Positions 36,909 through 46,196 of a stretch of 64,000 nucleotides of DNA are shown here, piece by piece. Each line of letters starts with the position of its first letter. The first letter of the stretch is position 1. Origin of the DNA: Flavobacteriaceae bacterium 3519-10 (GTDB lineage: Bacteria; Bacteroidota; Bacteroidia; Flavobacteriales; Weeksellaceae); the NCBI GenBank assembly GCA_000023725.1, contig CP001673.1, positions 568,342-632,341 of the forward strand, read 5' to 3'. The notes beneath the pieces are model-generated. The model worked only from the letters and a program-made list of their open reading frames with translations. It was not told the origin of the DNA and made no database searches. The position numbers and the translations under genes were made by a program.

Positions 36909-38924
36909 ATGGAAAATGTTATTTCTCACTCCTTGTTTACGGACCACGATATTTATCTTTTTCGCGAAGGAAGCCATTATAAACTCTACGATAAATTCGG
37001 TGCGCACACCATTGAAGTTTCCGGTATTGCAGGCGTTTATTTTGCAGTATGGGCGCCCAACGCTAACGAAGTTTCGGTAATCGGTACTTTTAACGGTTGG
37101 CATTCAGAATCTCATAAACTTTTTCCCAGATGGGACGGGTCAGGGATTTGGGAAGGGTTTATTCCGGATCTTAAATGGGGCGATCTTTACAAATACGCGA
37201 TCCGCACAAATAAAGACGTTCTTCTCGAAAAAGGAGATCCTTTTGCCCTGAGTTGGGAGCAGAACGTGCAGGCGGGTTCTGTAATTTCAACAACCTGGTT
37301 TGAATGGACAGACCAAAACTGGATGGCAGAACGCTGGAAAAACAACAGTTTCGAAGCACCGATATCAGTATACGAAATGCATCTGGGTTCCTGGATGCGA
37401 GGCACAGACGATCCCGATAAGTTTTTCAGCTACCGAGAGATCGCGGCGCGACTGGTTCCGTATCTGAAGGAAATGAATTTCACTCACGTGGAATTTATGC
37501 CCGTAATGGAATATCCGTATGATCCGAGTTGGGGTTATCAGGTGACCGGTTTTTTTGCCGGAACGTCGCGTTTTGGCTCACCACAGGACCTGATGTTTCT
37601 GATCAGCGAACTCCATCAGAATGGAATTGGTGTCATTCTCGATTGGGTGCCCTCGCATTTCCCGGGAGACGCAAATGGGCTGCATTTTTTCGACGGAACT
37701 TTTCTCTACGAACATGAAGATCCACGTAAAGGCTTCCATCCAGACTGGAAATCATATATCTTCAATTATGGCCGGCCTGAGGTGAAATCTTTTCTGATTT
37801 CGAATGCAATGTTCTGGCTTGACCGTTATCATGCCGACGGCCTTCGGGTAGATGCCGTAACTTCAATGCTTCACCTGGACTATTCGCGAAACGAGGGTGA
37901 GTGGGAACCGAACGTTGAAGGCGGCAACGTTAACTTAGAAGCCAAAAAATTTCTACAGGATTTTAATAAAGCGGTGTATAAAGAATTTCCGGATATCATT
38001 ACCATTGCTGAAGAAAGTTCAGATTTCCCGATGCTCACCAAGCCTGTGCACGACGGCGGCATTGGTTTCGGAATGAAATGGATGATGGGCTGGATGCATG
38101 ATACGCTGAAATACTTTAAAACAGATCCTCTCGGCCGCAAATTTGAGCATAACAAACTCACATTTGCGTCGATGTACATGTATAATGAGAATTACATGAT
38201 GCCGCTTTCCCACGACGAAGTGGTTCATGGCAAAGCAAGTCTGATCTACAAAATGCCCGGCGACGAATGGCAGAAGTTTGCAAACCTGCGCGCGCTCTAC
38301 ACCTATATGTACACGCATCCGGGCGCAAAACTGCTGTTTATGGGCTGCGAATTCGCACAGACGCGCGAATGGAATTTCACGCAGTCTCTGGATTGGCATT
38401 TGCTCGGTTATGAGGTGCACAAAGGCATGCAGAGCTATGTGAAAGATTTAAATAAAATATACTCCGCAGAAAAGTCGCTGCACGAAAACCAGTTCAAACC
38501 CGAAGGATTCGAATGGGTTGAAGCGAATGACGACAATAATTCAATCTATATTTATCTAAGAAAAGGAAAAACTGAGGATGATGTTACGATGACGGTTCTT
38601 AATCTTACCCCGCGCGTATTCGATTATAAGATTGGTATAAACGAAGGCACACGCTGGGATGTAATTCTTAATTCCGATGAAAGAAAATACGGCGGAAGTG
38701 GCGTGGATGCTGAAATAGTGGATGAAGAGGACGATGAGTGGATGTACCGCCCGAATGCTGTAATATTAAGGTTGCCCCCACTCGCAGGTGTTGTTCTGCG
38801 ACAGCAAAAATCTGCGGAGGTCGAGCCTTTAAACAAGGTTTCAAACAAAACATCAAAGAAAACCGCGGGAAATGGTAAGAAAGCCGGCGCCGGTAAAAAA
38901 ACGAAAACTTCTGCGAAAAAGTAA
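36909..38924 (+). CDS. glgB: 1,4-alpha-glucan branching enzyme
   Basis: 671 aa. Forms alpha-1,6 branches in glycogen. N-terminal CBM48 (about 35-125; VWAPNANEVSVIGTFNGW), then a GH13 barrel with EMHLGSWMR, catalytic nucleophile Asp315 in GLRVDAVTSML, acid/base Glu368 in IAEESSDFP and Asp436 in LSHDEVVHGK. Oddity: after the last barrel/C-domain strand (RLPPLAGVVLRQQK) there is a 35-residue Lys/Ala/Gly/Thr-rich tail (KTSKKTAGNGKKAGAG...) not normal for GlgB. Start chosen at ATG 36909, which gives MENVISHSLFTDHDIYLFREGSH. glgA follows after 42 bp, same operon. Confidence 0.96.
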   Translation: MENVISHSLFTDHDIYLFREGSHYKLYDKFGAHTIEVSGIAGVYFAVWAPNANEVSVIGTFNGWHSESHKLFPRWDGSGIWEGFIPDLKWGDLYKYAIRTNKDVLLEKGDPFALSWEQNVQAGSVISTTWFEWTDQNWMAERWKNNSFEAPISVYEMHLGSWMRGTDDPDKFFSYREIAARLVPYLKEMNFTHVEFMPVMEYPYDPSWGYQVTGFFAGTSRFGSPQDLMFLISELHQNGIGVILDWVPSHFPGDANGLHFFDGTFLYEHEDPRKGFHPDWKSYIFNYGRPEVKSFLISNAMFWLDRYHADGLRVDAVTSMLHLDYSRNEGEWEPNVEGGNVNLEAKKFLQDFNKAVYKEFPDIITIAEESSDFPMLTKPVHDGGIGFGMKWMMGWMHDTLKYFKTDPLGRKFEHNKLTFASMYMYNENYMMPLSHDEVVHGKASLIYKMPGDEWQKFANLRALYTYMYTHPGAKLLFMGCEFAQTREWNFTQSLDWHLLGYEVHKGMQSYVKDLNKIYSAEKSLHENQFKPEGFEWVEANDDNNSIYIYLRKGKTEDDVTMTVLNLTPRVFDYKIGINEGTRWDVILNSDERKYGGSGVDAEIVDEEDDEWMYRPNAVILRLPPLAGVVLRQQKSAEVEPLNKVSNKTSKKTAGNGKKAGAGKKTKTSAKK

Positions 38925-38966
38925 TTCTGCGCTGATAATCTGAATTGGTAATCTTTAAAACATCAA

Positions 38967-40373
38967 ATGAAAATCTTTAATATTTCCTTGGAATGTTACC
39001 CGGTAGCGAAGGTTGGCGGACTGGCTGATGTTGTGGGCGCATTGCCGAAATATTTAAATAAAATCGATGGCGTTGAAAGCAGTGTGGTGATGCCATGGTA
39101 CAACAAACCATTTATGCACCAGCATGAGTTTGAGGTTGTATTTGAAGGTCTTATCCATCAGAGTTACCACACTTTTCCGGTGAAGGTGATGAAGGAGAAA
39201 TCCGGAGTTTTAGGGTTCGATCTGTATTGTGTGAAGATTCCGGGGCTTTTAGACCGCGACAATCCTTATGGTTACTGGGACGAGAGCCAACAGTTCCTCG
39301 CGTTTCAGCACGGCGTTCTGCATTGGCTCACCTCGATGAAGATCAGACCCGATATTCTGCACTGCCACGATTATCACACCGGTTTGGTTCCGTTTATGAT
39401 TGAAAACTGTCCCGAATTTTCTTTTTTAAAAGGTGTAAAAACCGTTGGAACGATTCATAATGGCGAATATCAGGGCCAGATGAAATGGGAAATGGCTTCG
39501 TACCTTCCGTGGTATAACAGCGATCACTGGGGTTTGCTCGATTGGGATGGCTACATCAACCCGTTGGCTTGCATGATTAAATGCTGCCACCGCTTCAATG
39601 CGGTTTCCGAAGGTTACCTGCAGGAACTTTTTCATAGTTTCCGCGGTCTCGAGTCGCTCATGCAACAGGAACATGCAAAGGCTTTCGGCATCATCAACGG
39701 CATTGATACCGAGGTTTGGGATCCGGCGACAGACATTTTCCTTGATTTCAGGTTCAATACAGAAAGTGCTGCAGCGGGCAAGTGGGAAAACAAGAAATCT
39801 TTATGTGAGGAGTACGGCCTGAACCCCGATCTGCCTTTATTTGGTTTTATAGGGCGATTTGCGGGCGAAAAAGGCGCCGATCTGCTTCCCGAAATTGTTT
39901 CAGAAAGTATTCAGCAGACCCACGGCGCGCTGAATATCATCATCCTCGGTTCCGGCGACAAACATATTGAGCATCAACTTGGCGAACTTAATAAAACCTT
40001 CTCTAATTTTGCACTCGAGTTGGGTTACAGGGAGCCGCTCTCACATAAAATTTATGCAGGGACAGATTTTCTGCTGATGCCTTCGCGGGTAGAGCCCTGC
40101 GGCCTCAATCAGATGTACGCGATGCGATACGGAACGGTCCCGATTGTGCGGTACACAGGTGGTTTGCGCGATACAGTCGCAGATATTTCGACGGGCGGAA
40201 ACGGACTGAATTTCGGTACTGCCACTGCAGAAGACACCGTGCATGCCATGCATCGTGCGCTTCATATTTACCACGACCGGGGTTTGATGAAGTCTCTGAT
40301 CCGCTCAAATATGGCTAACGATTTTTCGTGGGAAAACTCCGCCGGCAAATATATGCACATTTACTCATCGTAA
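38967..40373 (+). CDS. glgA: Glycogen synthase (GT5)
   Basis: 468 aa, full length. Transfers glucose from ADP- or UDP-glucose to glycogen. ADP-glucose-binding K15VGGLADV motif near the N-terminus, HDYHTGLVPF, RVEPCGLNQMYAMRYGT near the C-terminus (the conserved Glu of GT-B enzymes), and IGRFAGEKGADLLP. Second gene of the glgB-glgA pair. No glgC (ADP-glucose pyrophosphorylase) or glgP is in the window; it may be elsewhere or UDP-glucose may be used. This is normal for many Flavobacteriia but could be examined. Confidence 0.96.
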   Translation: MKIFNISLECYPVAKVGGLADVVGALPKYLNKIDGVESSVVMPWYNKPFMHQHEFEVVFEGLIHQSYHTFPVKVMKEKSGVLGFDLYCVKIPGLLDRDNPYGYWDESQQFLAFQHGVLHWLTSMKIRPDILHCHDYHTGLVPFMIENCPEFSFLKGVKTVGTIHNGEYQGQMKWEMASYLPWYNSDHWGLLDWDGYINPLACMIKCCHRFNAVSEGYLQELFHSFRGLESLMQQEHAKAFGIINGIDTEVWDPATDIFLDFRFNTESAAAGKWENKKSLCEEYGLNPDLPLFGFIGRFAGEKGADLLPEIVSESIQQTHGALNIIILGSGDKHIEHQLGELNKTFSNFALELGYREPLSHKIYAGTDFLLMPSRVEPCGLNQMYAMRYGTVPIVRYTGGLRDTVADISTGGNGLNFGTATAEDTVHAMHRALHIYHDRGLMKSLIRSNMANDFSWENSAGKYMHIYSS

Positions 40374-40472
40374 TCACGGCTTTTTTCTTCTGAGATCCCC
40401 GAAAACGCCCGGATGGTACTGTTCTTGCAAATGCAGGGGAAATCTGTAAATATAATGTTCGGAAAGAAATTA

Positions 40473-41408
40473 ATGATGTCGCGTTTATTTAAAATTACTC
40501 TCATTCTTGTGGCGTTGGTCGCCGTTGTCCAATGTAAAAAAGAAAATACGCAGATTGTGGAAGAACCGGTTGTTCCAAAAGATTCTGCAATTCAGGCTGA
40601 AAATCCAAAACCTGAAATCAGCTATAAACCTTTTGTATTTCCCGAAGATAATAAGGATTCTGCCATGGCAGTGTTCAACAAGCAGTATTCAGAAGAAGAA
40701 CAGTACACGATACTTGCACTCAACCGCCTGGATTCTAAAAACAAATGGCGAGCAGATACGCTCGCGGTTCCGGATCAGTTCGATCATACACTCATGTCTT
40801 ATTCGCCGTTTCCAGATAACCTGCAGATTTTAGCAGATGTGAATAAATTCGTACTGTTTTCCTATCCGATTCAGGCGTACGCACTGTATGAAAAGGGAAG
40901 ACTCGTCAAATGGGGTCCTACAAGTATGGGCAAAAAATCGGCACAGACAAAACAGGGTCTGATGTTCGGAAACTGGAAAAAAGAACTTGCCATTTCAACG
41001 GTTGACAGTGAATGGAAGCTTCCTTATAATTTCAACGTACACAACACATTGGGCATTGGTTGGCACCAATATGATTTGCCCGGTTTCCCGGCGTCGCATT
41101 CGTGTTTGAGGCTGCTGATGGACGACGCCAAATTTCTTTATAAATGGGCGGATCAGTGGGTTTTAGATGAAAAGGGTACAAGCCGAATAGCCACGGGAAC
41201 ATCCGTAATTGTATTTGGGGAATATAACTGGGGCGGCAAAAAGCCCTGGAAGAACCTGCTTGACGATCCTGCAGCTAACGATGTGTCTGTTACTGTGCTC
41301 CACGCGGTAATTGAACCGCACCTCGCTGAAATTATGGAAGAGCAGGCCAACCGCGAAGAAGTGCTGGCACAGAAATCTGCAGTTAAAATCGCAAAACCAG
41401 CCGCTTAG
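40473..41408 (+). CDS. L,D-transpeptidase family lipoprotein (YkuD-like, SHSC active site)
   Basis: 311 aa from the first of two tandem ATGs at 40473/40476, which gives a lipoprotein signal (MMSRLFKITLILVALVAVVQC, Cys21). Upstream in-frame ATGs at 40413 and 40455 only add polar residues before the signal. Catalytic motif FPASHSCLRLL with His209, Cys211; the typical YkuD motif is SHGCxR, here Gly is Ser. The rest (YEKGRLVKWGPTSMGKKSAQT, IGWHQYDLPG) matches the fold. It cross-links or anchors murein peptides, or links lipoproteins. Follows glgA by 99 bp. Its stop overlaps the convergent gene by 4 bp. Confidence 0.85.
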   Translation: MMSRLFKITLILVALVAVVQCKKENTQIVEEPVVPKDSAIQAENPKPEISYKPFVFPEDNKDSAMAVFNKQYSEEEQYTILALNRLDSKNKWRADTLAVPDQFDHTLMSYSPFPDNLQILADVNKFVLFSYPIQAYALYEKGRLVKWGPTSMGKKSAQTKQGLMFGNWKKELAISTVDSEWKLPYNFNVHNTLGIGWHQYDLPGFPASHSCLRLLMDDAKFLYKWADQWVLDEKGTSRIATGTSVIVFGEYNWGGKKPWKNLLDDPAANDVSVTVLHAVIEPHLAEIMEEQANREEVLAQKSAVKIAKPAA

Positions 41409-41932
41409 TCATGTTCTAATTTCGCGATGGATTCCTCAGCAAACTCGCGCAGTTTCTGCATTTCTTTTTTTGCTTTTTGTTGTCCGAACAGTGATGCTGC
41501 ATAAGTGAGAACCAGCAGGAAAACGGTGATGAGCGAGGCGCTGAGTGCCCAGGGAAAGTCGTTGCTGTTAATCTGTTTTTCGACGAACCAAATGGTGATA
41601 AAAACCATCCACAAAATCCCCAGAATAAAGTAAAGAAACATGAAAAAAGTCCAGACCGCAGAACTGGGCCCGAATATTCCGCGGATTACGGTTTGATTGC
41701 GTTCAGGATCTGTTTCGGTGCGCAGTGCAAGGTTGGGTTTCCAGTAGTTGTCTTCTGACGTTTTCACTTTGATGGTGGCAGTCTCGGCGTTGATGTTGCC
41801 CGAAAAGGCATCCGAATTTTCCTCCAGGAATTTTTTCAGATGCGCTGCATATTGCTCGCCGCTGACCTTGGTAAATATTTTAAAGCGCGGCCTGGAGCGG
41901 ATACTGTCTAGGACGGTCTGTTCAATTTTCAT
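41405..41932 (-). CDS. Hypothetical protein with two C-terminal membrane helices
   Basis: 175 aa. Cytosolic or soluble N-terminal part (about 1-85, IKVKTSEDNYWKPNLAL...), then two hydrophobic segments (about 88-115 and 124-145) and a charged helical tail (QQKAKKEMQKLREFAEESIAKLEHD). No family recognised. The start overlaps the stop of the upstream aspartyl-protease gene by 11 bp, indicating translational coupling, so it may work with that protease. Confidence 0.75.
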   Translation of the reverse strand: MKIEQTVLDSIRSRPRFKIFTKVSGEQYAAHLKKFLEENSDAFSGNINAETATIKVKTSEDNYWKPNLALRTETDPERNQTVIRGIFGPSSAVWTFFMFLYFILGILWMVFITIWFVEKQINSNDFPWALSASLITVFLLVLTYAASLFGQQKAKKEMQKLREFAEESIAKLEHD

Positions 41933-43256
41933 CTTGATAGGGAATAGGATCCATTAAAATAATCTCAATATTCTTAAGTGCGCCGTTGCGTTCGATCTCT
42001 AAATTTACGCGGGTGCCGTCTTCTGCTTTCATCATTTCGTTGATGCGCTGCAATGTAAGATCCCCCACTTTTTTGCGGTTAATTCGGATCAGGCGGTCAT
42101 TTTTCTGTATTCCGGCGAGGTCGCATGGCGAATCTTTACGGCATCCTGCAACCGAATATTTCGGTTTTAAGACAAAATTATAGCGAAATCCCTCGCTCAC
42201 ATCATACACATTAATGCCTTCGCTGTTAGGGCTTGTTTTACGTGTTTCCACTTTTACGATGTCGTTTTCCCACGTCATACCGTCATGCTGAATATCGAGG
42301 CCGCTTTTATTAATTAAAAAGAGGTCTTTATAGTGCCGGTTCTTTCTCAAAAAAATCCTGTTATTGGGATAATCAAATATCACCGTGAAGCGCCGCAGTA
42401 TTTCGCTGCCCACGGAACCTTTGCGCTCCGGAACCAGTTTAAGATTCTGAATTGAATATTCATCCGGCATTGCGGTAAGTGGTTTTTCGAATACAAAATC
42501 TCCGATATATAAACGGTGAATCCTGCTTCTTTTACCGAAAATATCGCCATTGAAACCCTGTCCCAGATAATCGTAGATATTGGGGCGGTTATAAACGAAA
42601 TCTTTGATGAGTTTCGGAAAAAGCCAAACCGGATCACTGTTTCCGAGGTCGAGCAGCATTTTCGAATCGGTTTTCTTATCTTTCTGTTCAACACCCGCGA
42701 TGAGGTAAGGCTTGTTCGCTTCAATAGTGATGGGCAGTTCCGTAAAGCGTTTACGCTGTCTGATAAAACCGTTAGGATCGCTTAAAACCGTTATTTTTTT
42801 AGAGATATAATCAATTTTTACAGGGTAGTTCTTAAAAAACTGGTATCCGATAATGCCGTTCACCGGGATGCCCACATGTGCAGAAAAATTAATGCTTTCA
42901 TCTAAAATAATAAAAACGGTGTGTGCGGAATCAACAAAATCTTCACCTACCGCAACCCTGTTATTGTCGGAACGCAGCCCTTCGATGTTTTTGCTTTCGC
43001 CTAAACCTGCAAATTTCACCTTTTCGATGTCATTAAAATTTACTTCTTTGTTATCTAAACTGAACAGAATAGTTTCATTCACGCCCGAATCCAGCAGAAA
43101 CGTAAGGTTCACACCGTTAATGTTTAATGGGATGAATATCAGGTTGTTAATAAGACGGAAAGGGATCACTGTTTTACTTTTGCCCGAAATCTTGAAGCCC
43201 TGCTGCGAAAAACACAAGGCGCTGAAAAGCAAACATATGGTGATCATAAATTTCAT
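41922..43256 (-). CDS. Secreted retropepsin-like aspartyl protease with PDZ domain
   Basis: 444 aa from ATG 43256, which starts at the signal peptide (MKFMITICLLFSALCFSQ); a 46-residue upstream extension is rejected because it overlaps the divergent ppc start. First aspartyl lobe with FLLDSGVNETIL (Asp56-Ser-Gly), then a second, degenerate one with MLLDLGNSDPVWLF (Asp-Leu-Gly). The C-terminal PDZ (about 355-440) has CRKDSPCDLAGIQKNDRLIRINRKKV. Proteins of this build occur widely in Bacteroidetes; substrates unknown. Coupled to the small membrane protein downstream. Periplasmic or surface location inferred from the signal peptide. Confidence 0.85.
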   Translation of the reverse strand: MKFMITICLLFSALCFSQQGFKISGKSKTVIPFRLINNLIFIPLNINGVNLTFLLDSGVNETILFSLDNKEVNFNDIEKVKFAGLGESKNIEGLRSDNNRVAVGEDFVDSAHTVFIILDESINFSAHVGIPVNGIIGYQFFKNYPVKIDYISKKITVLSDPNGFIRQRKRFTELPITIEANKPYLIAGVEQKDKKTDSKMLLDLGNSDPVWLFPKLIKDFVYNRPNIYDYLGQGFNGDIFGKRSRIHRLYIGDFVFEKPLTAMPDEYSIQNLKLVPERKGSVGSEILRRFTVIFDYPNNRIFLRKNRHYKDLFLINKSGLDIQHDGMTWENDIVKVETRKTSPNSEGINVYDVSEGFRYNFVLKPKYSVAGCRKDSPCDLAGIQKNDRLIRINRKKVGDLTLQRINEMMKAEDGTRVNLEIERNGALKNIEIILMDPIPYQDEN

Positions 43257-43332
43257 TATCTGAAGATACAATTTTTTGCAATCCGGTTTATTTTTTTTGA
43301 GTAAAATCGGGCGTCCGGAAGATTTAAAAACA

Positions 43333-43340
43333 TAATTTTG
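43333..43340 (+). promoter_or_regulatory. -7 box TAATTTTG, 4 nt before the ppc ATG
   Basis: Fits TAnnTTTG and ends 4 nt before ATG 43345; a nearly leaderless transcript would result. Confidence 0.5.
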
Positions 43341-43344
43341 TGTA

Positions 43345-45885
43345 ATGCAAAACCAGGAAAAGACCGAGAAATTCAGGCAAATCGTCGAAAACAAGTTTCA
43401 GATTTACAATTCACTGTTCATGAGTTTGCCTTATGATAAAATGACCAACATCGGCATGCTGCTGCCTTTTCTGTACGAAGAAAGCAAAGCCGGTTACGAA
43501 AACGGCAAAAACCCCGTAGAAATTGTAGAGGAGTTTTTCAGTAAACACACCGGCCTCGAATCTGAAGGGCAAAAAACCGAACTGCTGTTCAAAATCATCC
43601 AGTACATCGAGCGGCAGGTCGTGCTTTTCGACAGTATTGAAGACGCTGCTTTCGCCGAACTGCATCCTGCCGGCGAAACAGGAACCCTGCTTCAGCTATA
43701 CGACCGCTCGCTGCAGCAACATCAGCTTGAGGCGACGCGTGCTAAGATGAAAGATTTCGCGGTAAGAGTTGTCTTTACGGCGCACCCAACGCAATTTTAC
43801 CCGAGTTCTGTACAGAGAATCCTGCACGATTTGCGTTCGGCCATCATGAAAGATTCGGTTACTGAAATCGATATGCTTTTGCAGCAGCTCGGCAAAACTC
43901 CTTTTCTAAACCGTGAAAAACCTACGCCGCTCGACGAAGCCATGAGCATCATTTTTTACCTGCGCTATGTGTATTATGATTCTTTGGGCGAACTGTACGC
44001 GAAGATTAAAAATTCATTTGGAGACGGTGATTTTGTTCCACCTCACGATATTTTCCAGCTTGGTTTCTGGCCTGGCGGCGACCGGGACGGAAATCCGTTT
44101 GTTACTGCTGAAACAACCCTGCAGGTGGCGAAGGAACTGAACTCCTCAGTCCTCAAATCCTATTACGAACACCTTAAAAAGCTAAGACGGCGCTTAAGTT
44201 TCAGAGGTGTTTCGGAAGTACTCGATATGCTTAGTGATGCGCTTTATGACGCAATCTTCAAAGATCAGCACATTACTTCCGATGAAATTTTAAACAGAAT
44301 ACACGAAGCCCAGCAGATTCTTAACGGGAAGCATAACGGCCTCTTCGGCGATCTTTTGGATGATTTTGAAGACCGTGTGAAGATTTTCGGAACTCATTTC
44401 GCTACTTTGGATATCCGCCAGGACAGCCGAGTGCATCAGAATGTCATCGATGAAATTGTGATGAAGAAGTCCGATTTGCAATCCGAAAATATTATGAATG
44501 AGGATAAACTAAAATGGCTTCTTGAAACCGATGTAATCTTAAATCCTGAGGATTTTGAGGGCATAACGCAGGACACGCTCAGAAATATCTGTAATATTAA
44601 AGACATCCAGAAAATAAACGGCGCGCGCGGCATGAGCCGGTATATCATCTCGAATTCCGACGGGATTAAAGATGTTTTGAACGTTTTCGGACTTTTCAGG
44701 CTCTGCGGTTATAAGGAGGATGATATCAATATCGATATTGTGCCGCTTTTCGAAACGATGGAAGGTTTGGATGCCGGCGAAGGTGTGATGAGGGAGCTTT
44801 ATGAACTTCCGGTTTACAGGAAGCATCTCGAAAGGCGCGGAAATGCGCAGACCATTATGCTCGGCTTTTCAGACGGCACCAAAGACGGCGGTTATCTTAA
44901 AGCCAACTGGGAAATTTATGAAACCAAAGAGCAACTCACTAAAGTTTCTGATGAAAACAATATTAAAGTAATCTTCTTCGACGGGCGTGGTGGTCCGCCT
45001 GCGAGAGGCGGTGGAAAGACGCATGATTTCTATGCCTCACAGGGAAAAACCATCGCGAACAATAAAATTGAAATTACTATTCAGGGCCAGACCATTACAA
45101 GTGTTTTCGGAAACAAGGACCAAGCGAAGTATAATTTTGAGCAACTTTTAACGGCCGGAATTGAAAACGACGTTTTTAAAAATTCAAAAAAAGATTTAAC
45201 AGAAAACGAAAGAAATCTTATCCGGGAACTCGCTGAAATAAGCTTTAAAAAATATTCAGATCTGAAGGCGCATCCGATGTTCGTGCCGTACCTGCAGGAA
45301 ATGAGCACACTTCAATATTACGGCAAAACCAATATCGGCAGCCGGCCGAGCAAAAGAGCCGGAAACGATGAGCTGAAGTTCGAAGATCTGCGCGCCATTC
45401 CTTTTGTTGGATCGTGGAGCCAGCTGAAGCAGAATGTTCCGGGATTTTTCGGGTTCGGCTTTGCGCTGCATCAACTGAAGATGCAAGGTAGATTTGATGA
45501 AATAAGAGCGCTGTATAAAGGATCTGATTTCTTTAAAACGCTTGTGTTGAACTCGATGATGAGCATGAATAAATCTTACTTTCCGCTGACCTACTACATG
45601 AAGAATAATCTCAGGTTTGGTGGTTTCTGGAGTATTCTATTTGAAGAATACGAGCTTTCGAAAGCGCTGATGCTCGAACTTACGGGTTTTAAGATGCTGA
45701 TGGAGGAAGAGCCGCTTTCAAGAAAATCGGTAAAGATCCGCGAGAAAATTGTGCTGCCGCTTTTAAGTATTCAGCAATATGCGCTGATGAAAATTCAGAA
45801 AGGAGAGGGCAACCGCGAGGCCTATGAAAAACTTGTGATGCGATCGCTGTTCGGAAATATTAATGCGAGCAGGAACTCGGCGTAA
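43345..45885 (+). CDS. ppc: Phosphoenolpyruvate carboxylase
   Basis: 846 aa. Fixes bicarbonate on PEP to oxaloacetate, refilling the TCA cycle. Catalytic His147 in VVFTAHPTQFYPSSVQ (usually LTAHPTE), GWPGGDRDGNPFVT, GFSDGTKDGGYLKANWEIYE (usual GYSDSxKD), FFDGRGGPPARGGG (Gly547 onward, the usual GRGGTVGRGG), and IGSRPSKR near the C-terminus, all with slightly divergent wording. This is the Bacteroidetes branch of PEPC. The C-terminus ends INASRNSA, where canonical PEPC ends GxRNTG; the Asn is kept. Monocistronic. Confidence 0.95.
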   Translation: MQNQEKTEKFRQIVENKFQIYNSLFMSLPYDKMTNIGMLLPFLYEESKAGYENGKNPVEIVEEFFSKHTGLESEGQKTELLFKIIQYIERQVVLFDSIEDAAFAELHPAGETGTLLQLYDRSLQQHQLEATRAKMKDFAVRVVFTAHPTQFYPSSVQRILHDLRSAIMKDSVTEIDMLLQQLGKTPFLNREKPTPLDEAMSIIFYLRYVYYDSLGELYAKIKNSFGDGDFVPPHDIFQLGFWPGGDRDGNPFVTAETTLQVAKELNSSVLKSYYEHLKKLRRRLSFRGVSEVLDMLSDALYDAIFKDQHITSDEILNRIHEAQQILNGKHNGLFGDLLDDFEDRVKIFGTHFATLDIRQDSRVHQNVIDEIVMKKSDLQSENIMNEDKLKWLLETDVILNPEDFEGITQDTLRNICNIKDIQKINGARGMSRYIISNSDGIKDVLNVFGLFRLCGYKEDDINIDIVPLFETMEGLDAGEGVMRELYELPVYRKHLERRGNAQTIMLGFSDGTKDGGYLKANWEIYETKEQLTKVSDENNIKVIFFDGRGGPPARGGGKTHDFYASQGKTIANNKIEITIQGQTITSVFGNKDQAKYNFEQLLTAGIENDVFKNSKKDLTENERNLIRELAEISFKKYSDLKAHPMFVPYLQEMSTLQYYGKTNIGSRPSKRAGNDELKFEDLRAIPFVGSWSQLKQNVPGFFGFGFALHQLKMQGRFDEIRALYKGSDFFKTLVLNSMMSMNKSYFPLTYYMKNNLRFGGFWSILFEEYELSKALMLELTGFKMLMEEEPLSRKSVKIREKIVLPLLSIQQYALMKIQKGEGNREAYEKLVMRSLFGNINASRNSA

Positions 45886-45945
45886 ATTTTGAGCGGACCA
45901 AGTGTCTGTATGTCAGACGGTAAAAAAATTACCCTAGATAATTTG

Positions 45946-45953
45946 TAACTTTG
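45946..45953 (+). promoter_or_regulatory. -7 box TAACTTTG of the toxin-antitoxin operon
   Basis: Exact TAnnTTTG, 18 nt before the antitoxin ATG 45972. Confidence 0.5.
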
Positions 45954-45971
45954 AACTTAGATGAAATCATT

Positions 45972-46196
45972 ATGAGTACAGCAGATTTAAAATTAGATTT
46001 AATTTCTAAAATCACGGCACTAAACGACGCGGCTATTATCCGTACACTTCAAAAAACTTTGGATTTTGAACTGGATAAAGACGTATTGCTATTGAATGAC
46101 GCACAGAAAGAAAGAATTTCTAAAGCCCATAATGACGAGGTAATTAGTGATGAACAGGGTAATACAGATTTAGCACAATGGCTTCAAGACAAATAA
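45972..46196 (+). CDS. Antitoxin of a type II TA pair
   Basis: 74 aa from ATG 45972. Acidic and mainly helical (MSTADLKLDLISKITALNDAAIIRTLQKTLDFELDKD...), ending AQWLQDK; this is the size and pattern of small antitoxins found ahead of ParE/RelE toxins in Flavobacteriia. A TTG seven codons upstream is not needed. The toxin ATG at 46178 lies within its last codons (19-bp overlap), as expected for a TA operon. The partner is frameshifted, so the antitoxin may now be an orphan. Confidence 0.75.
   Translation: MSTADLKLDLISKITALNDAAIIRTLQKTLDFELDKDVLLLNDAQKERISKAHNDEVISDEQGNTDLAQWLQDK

Noticed and set aside
42853-43263. 136-codon open frame on the plus strand inside the aspartyl-protease gene
   Set aside because: It is an antisense shadow of a well-supported gene and has no family-like sequence.
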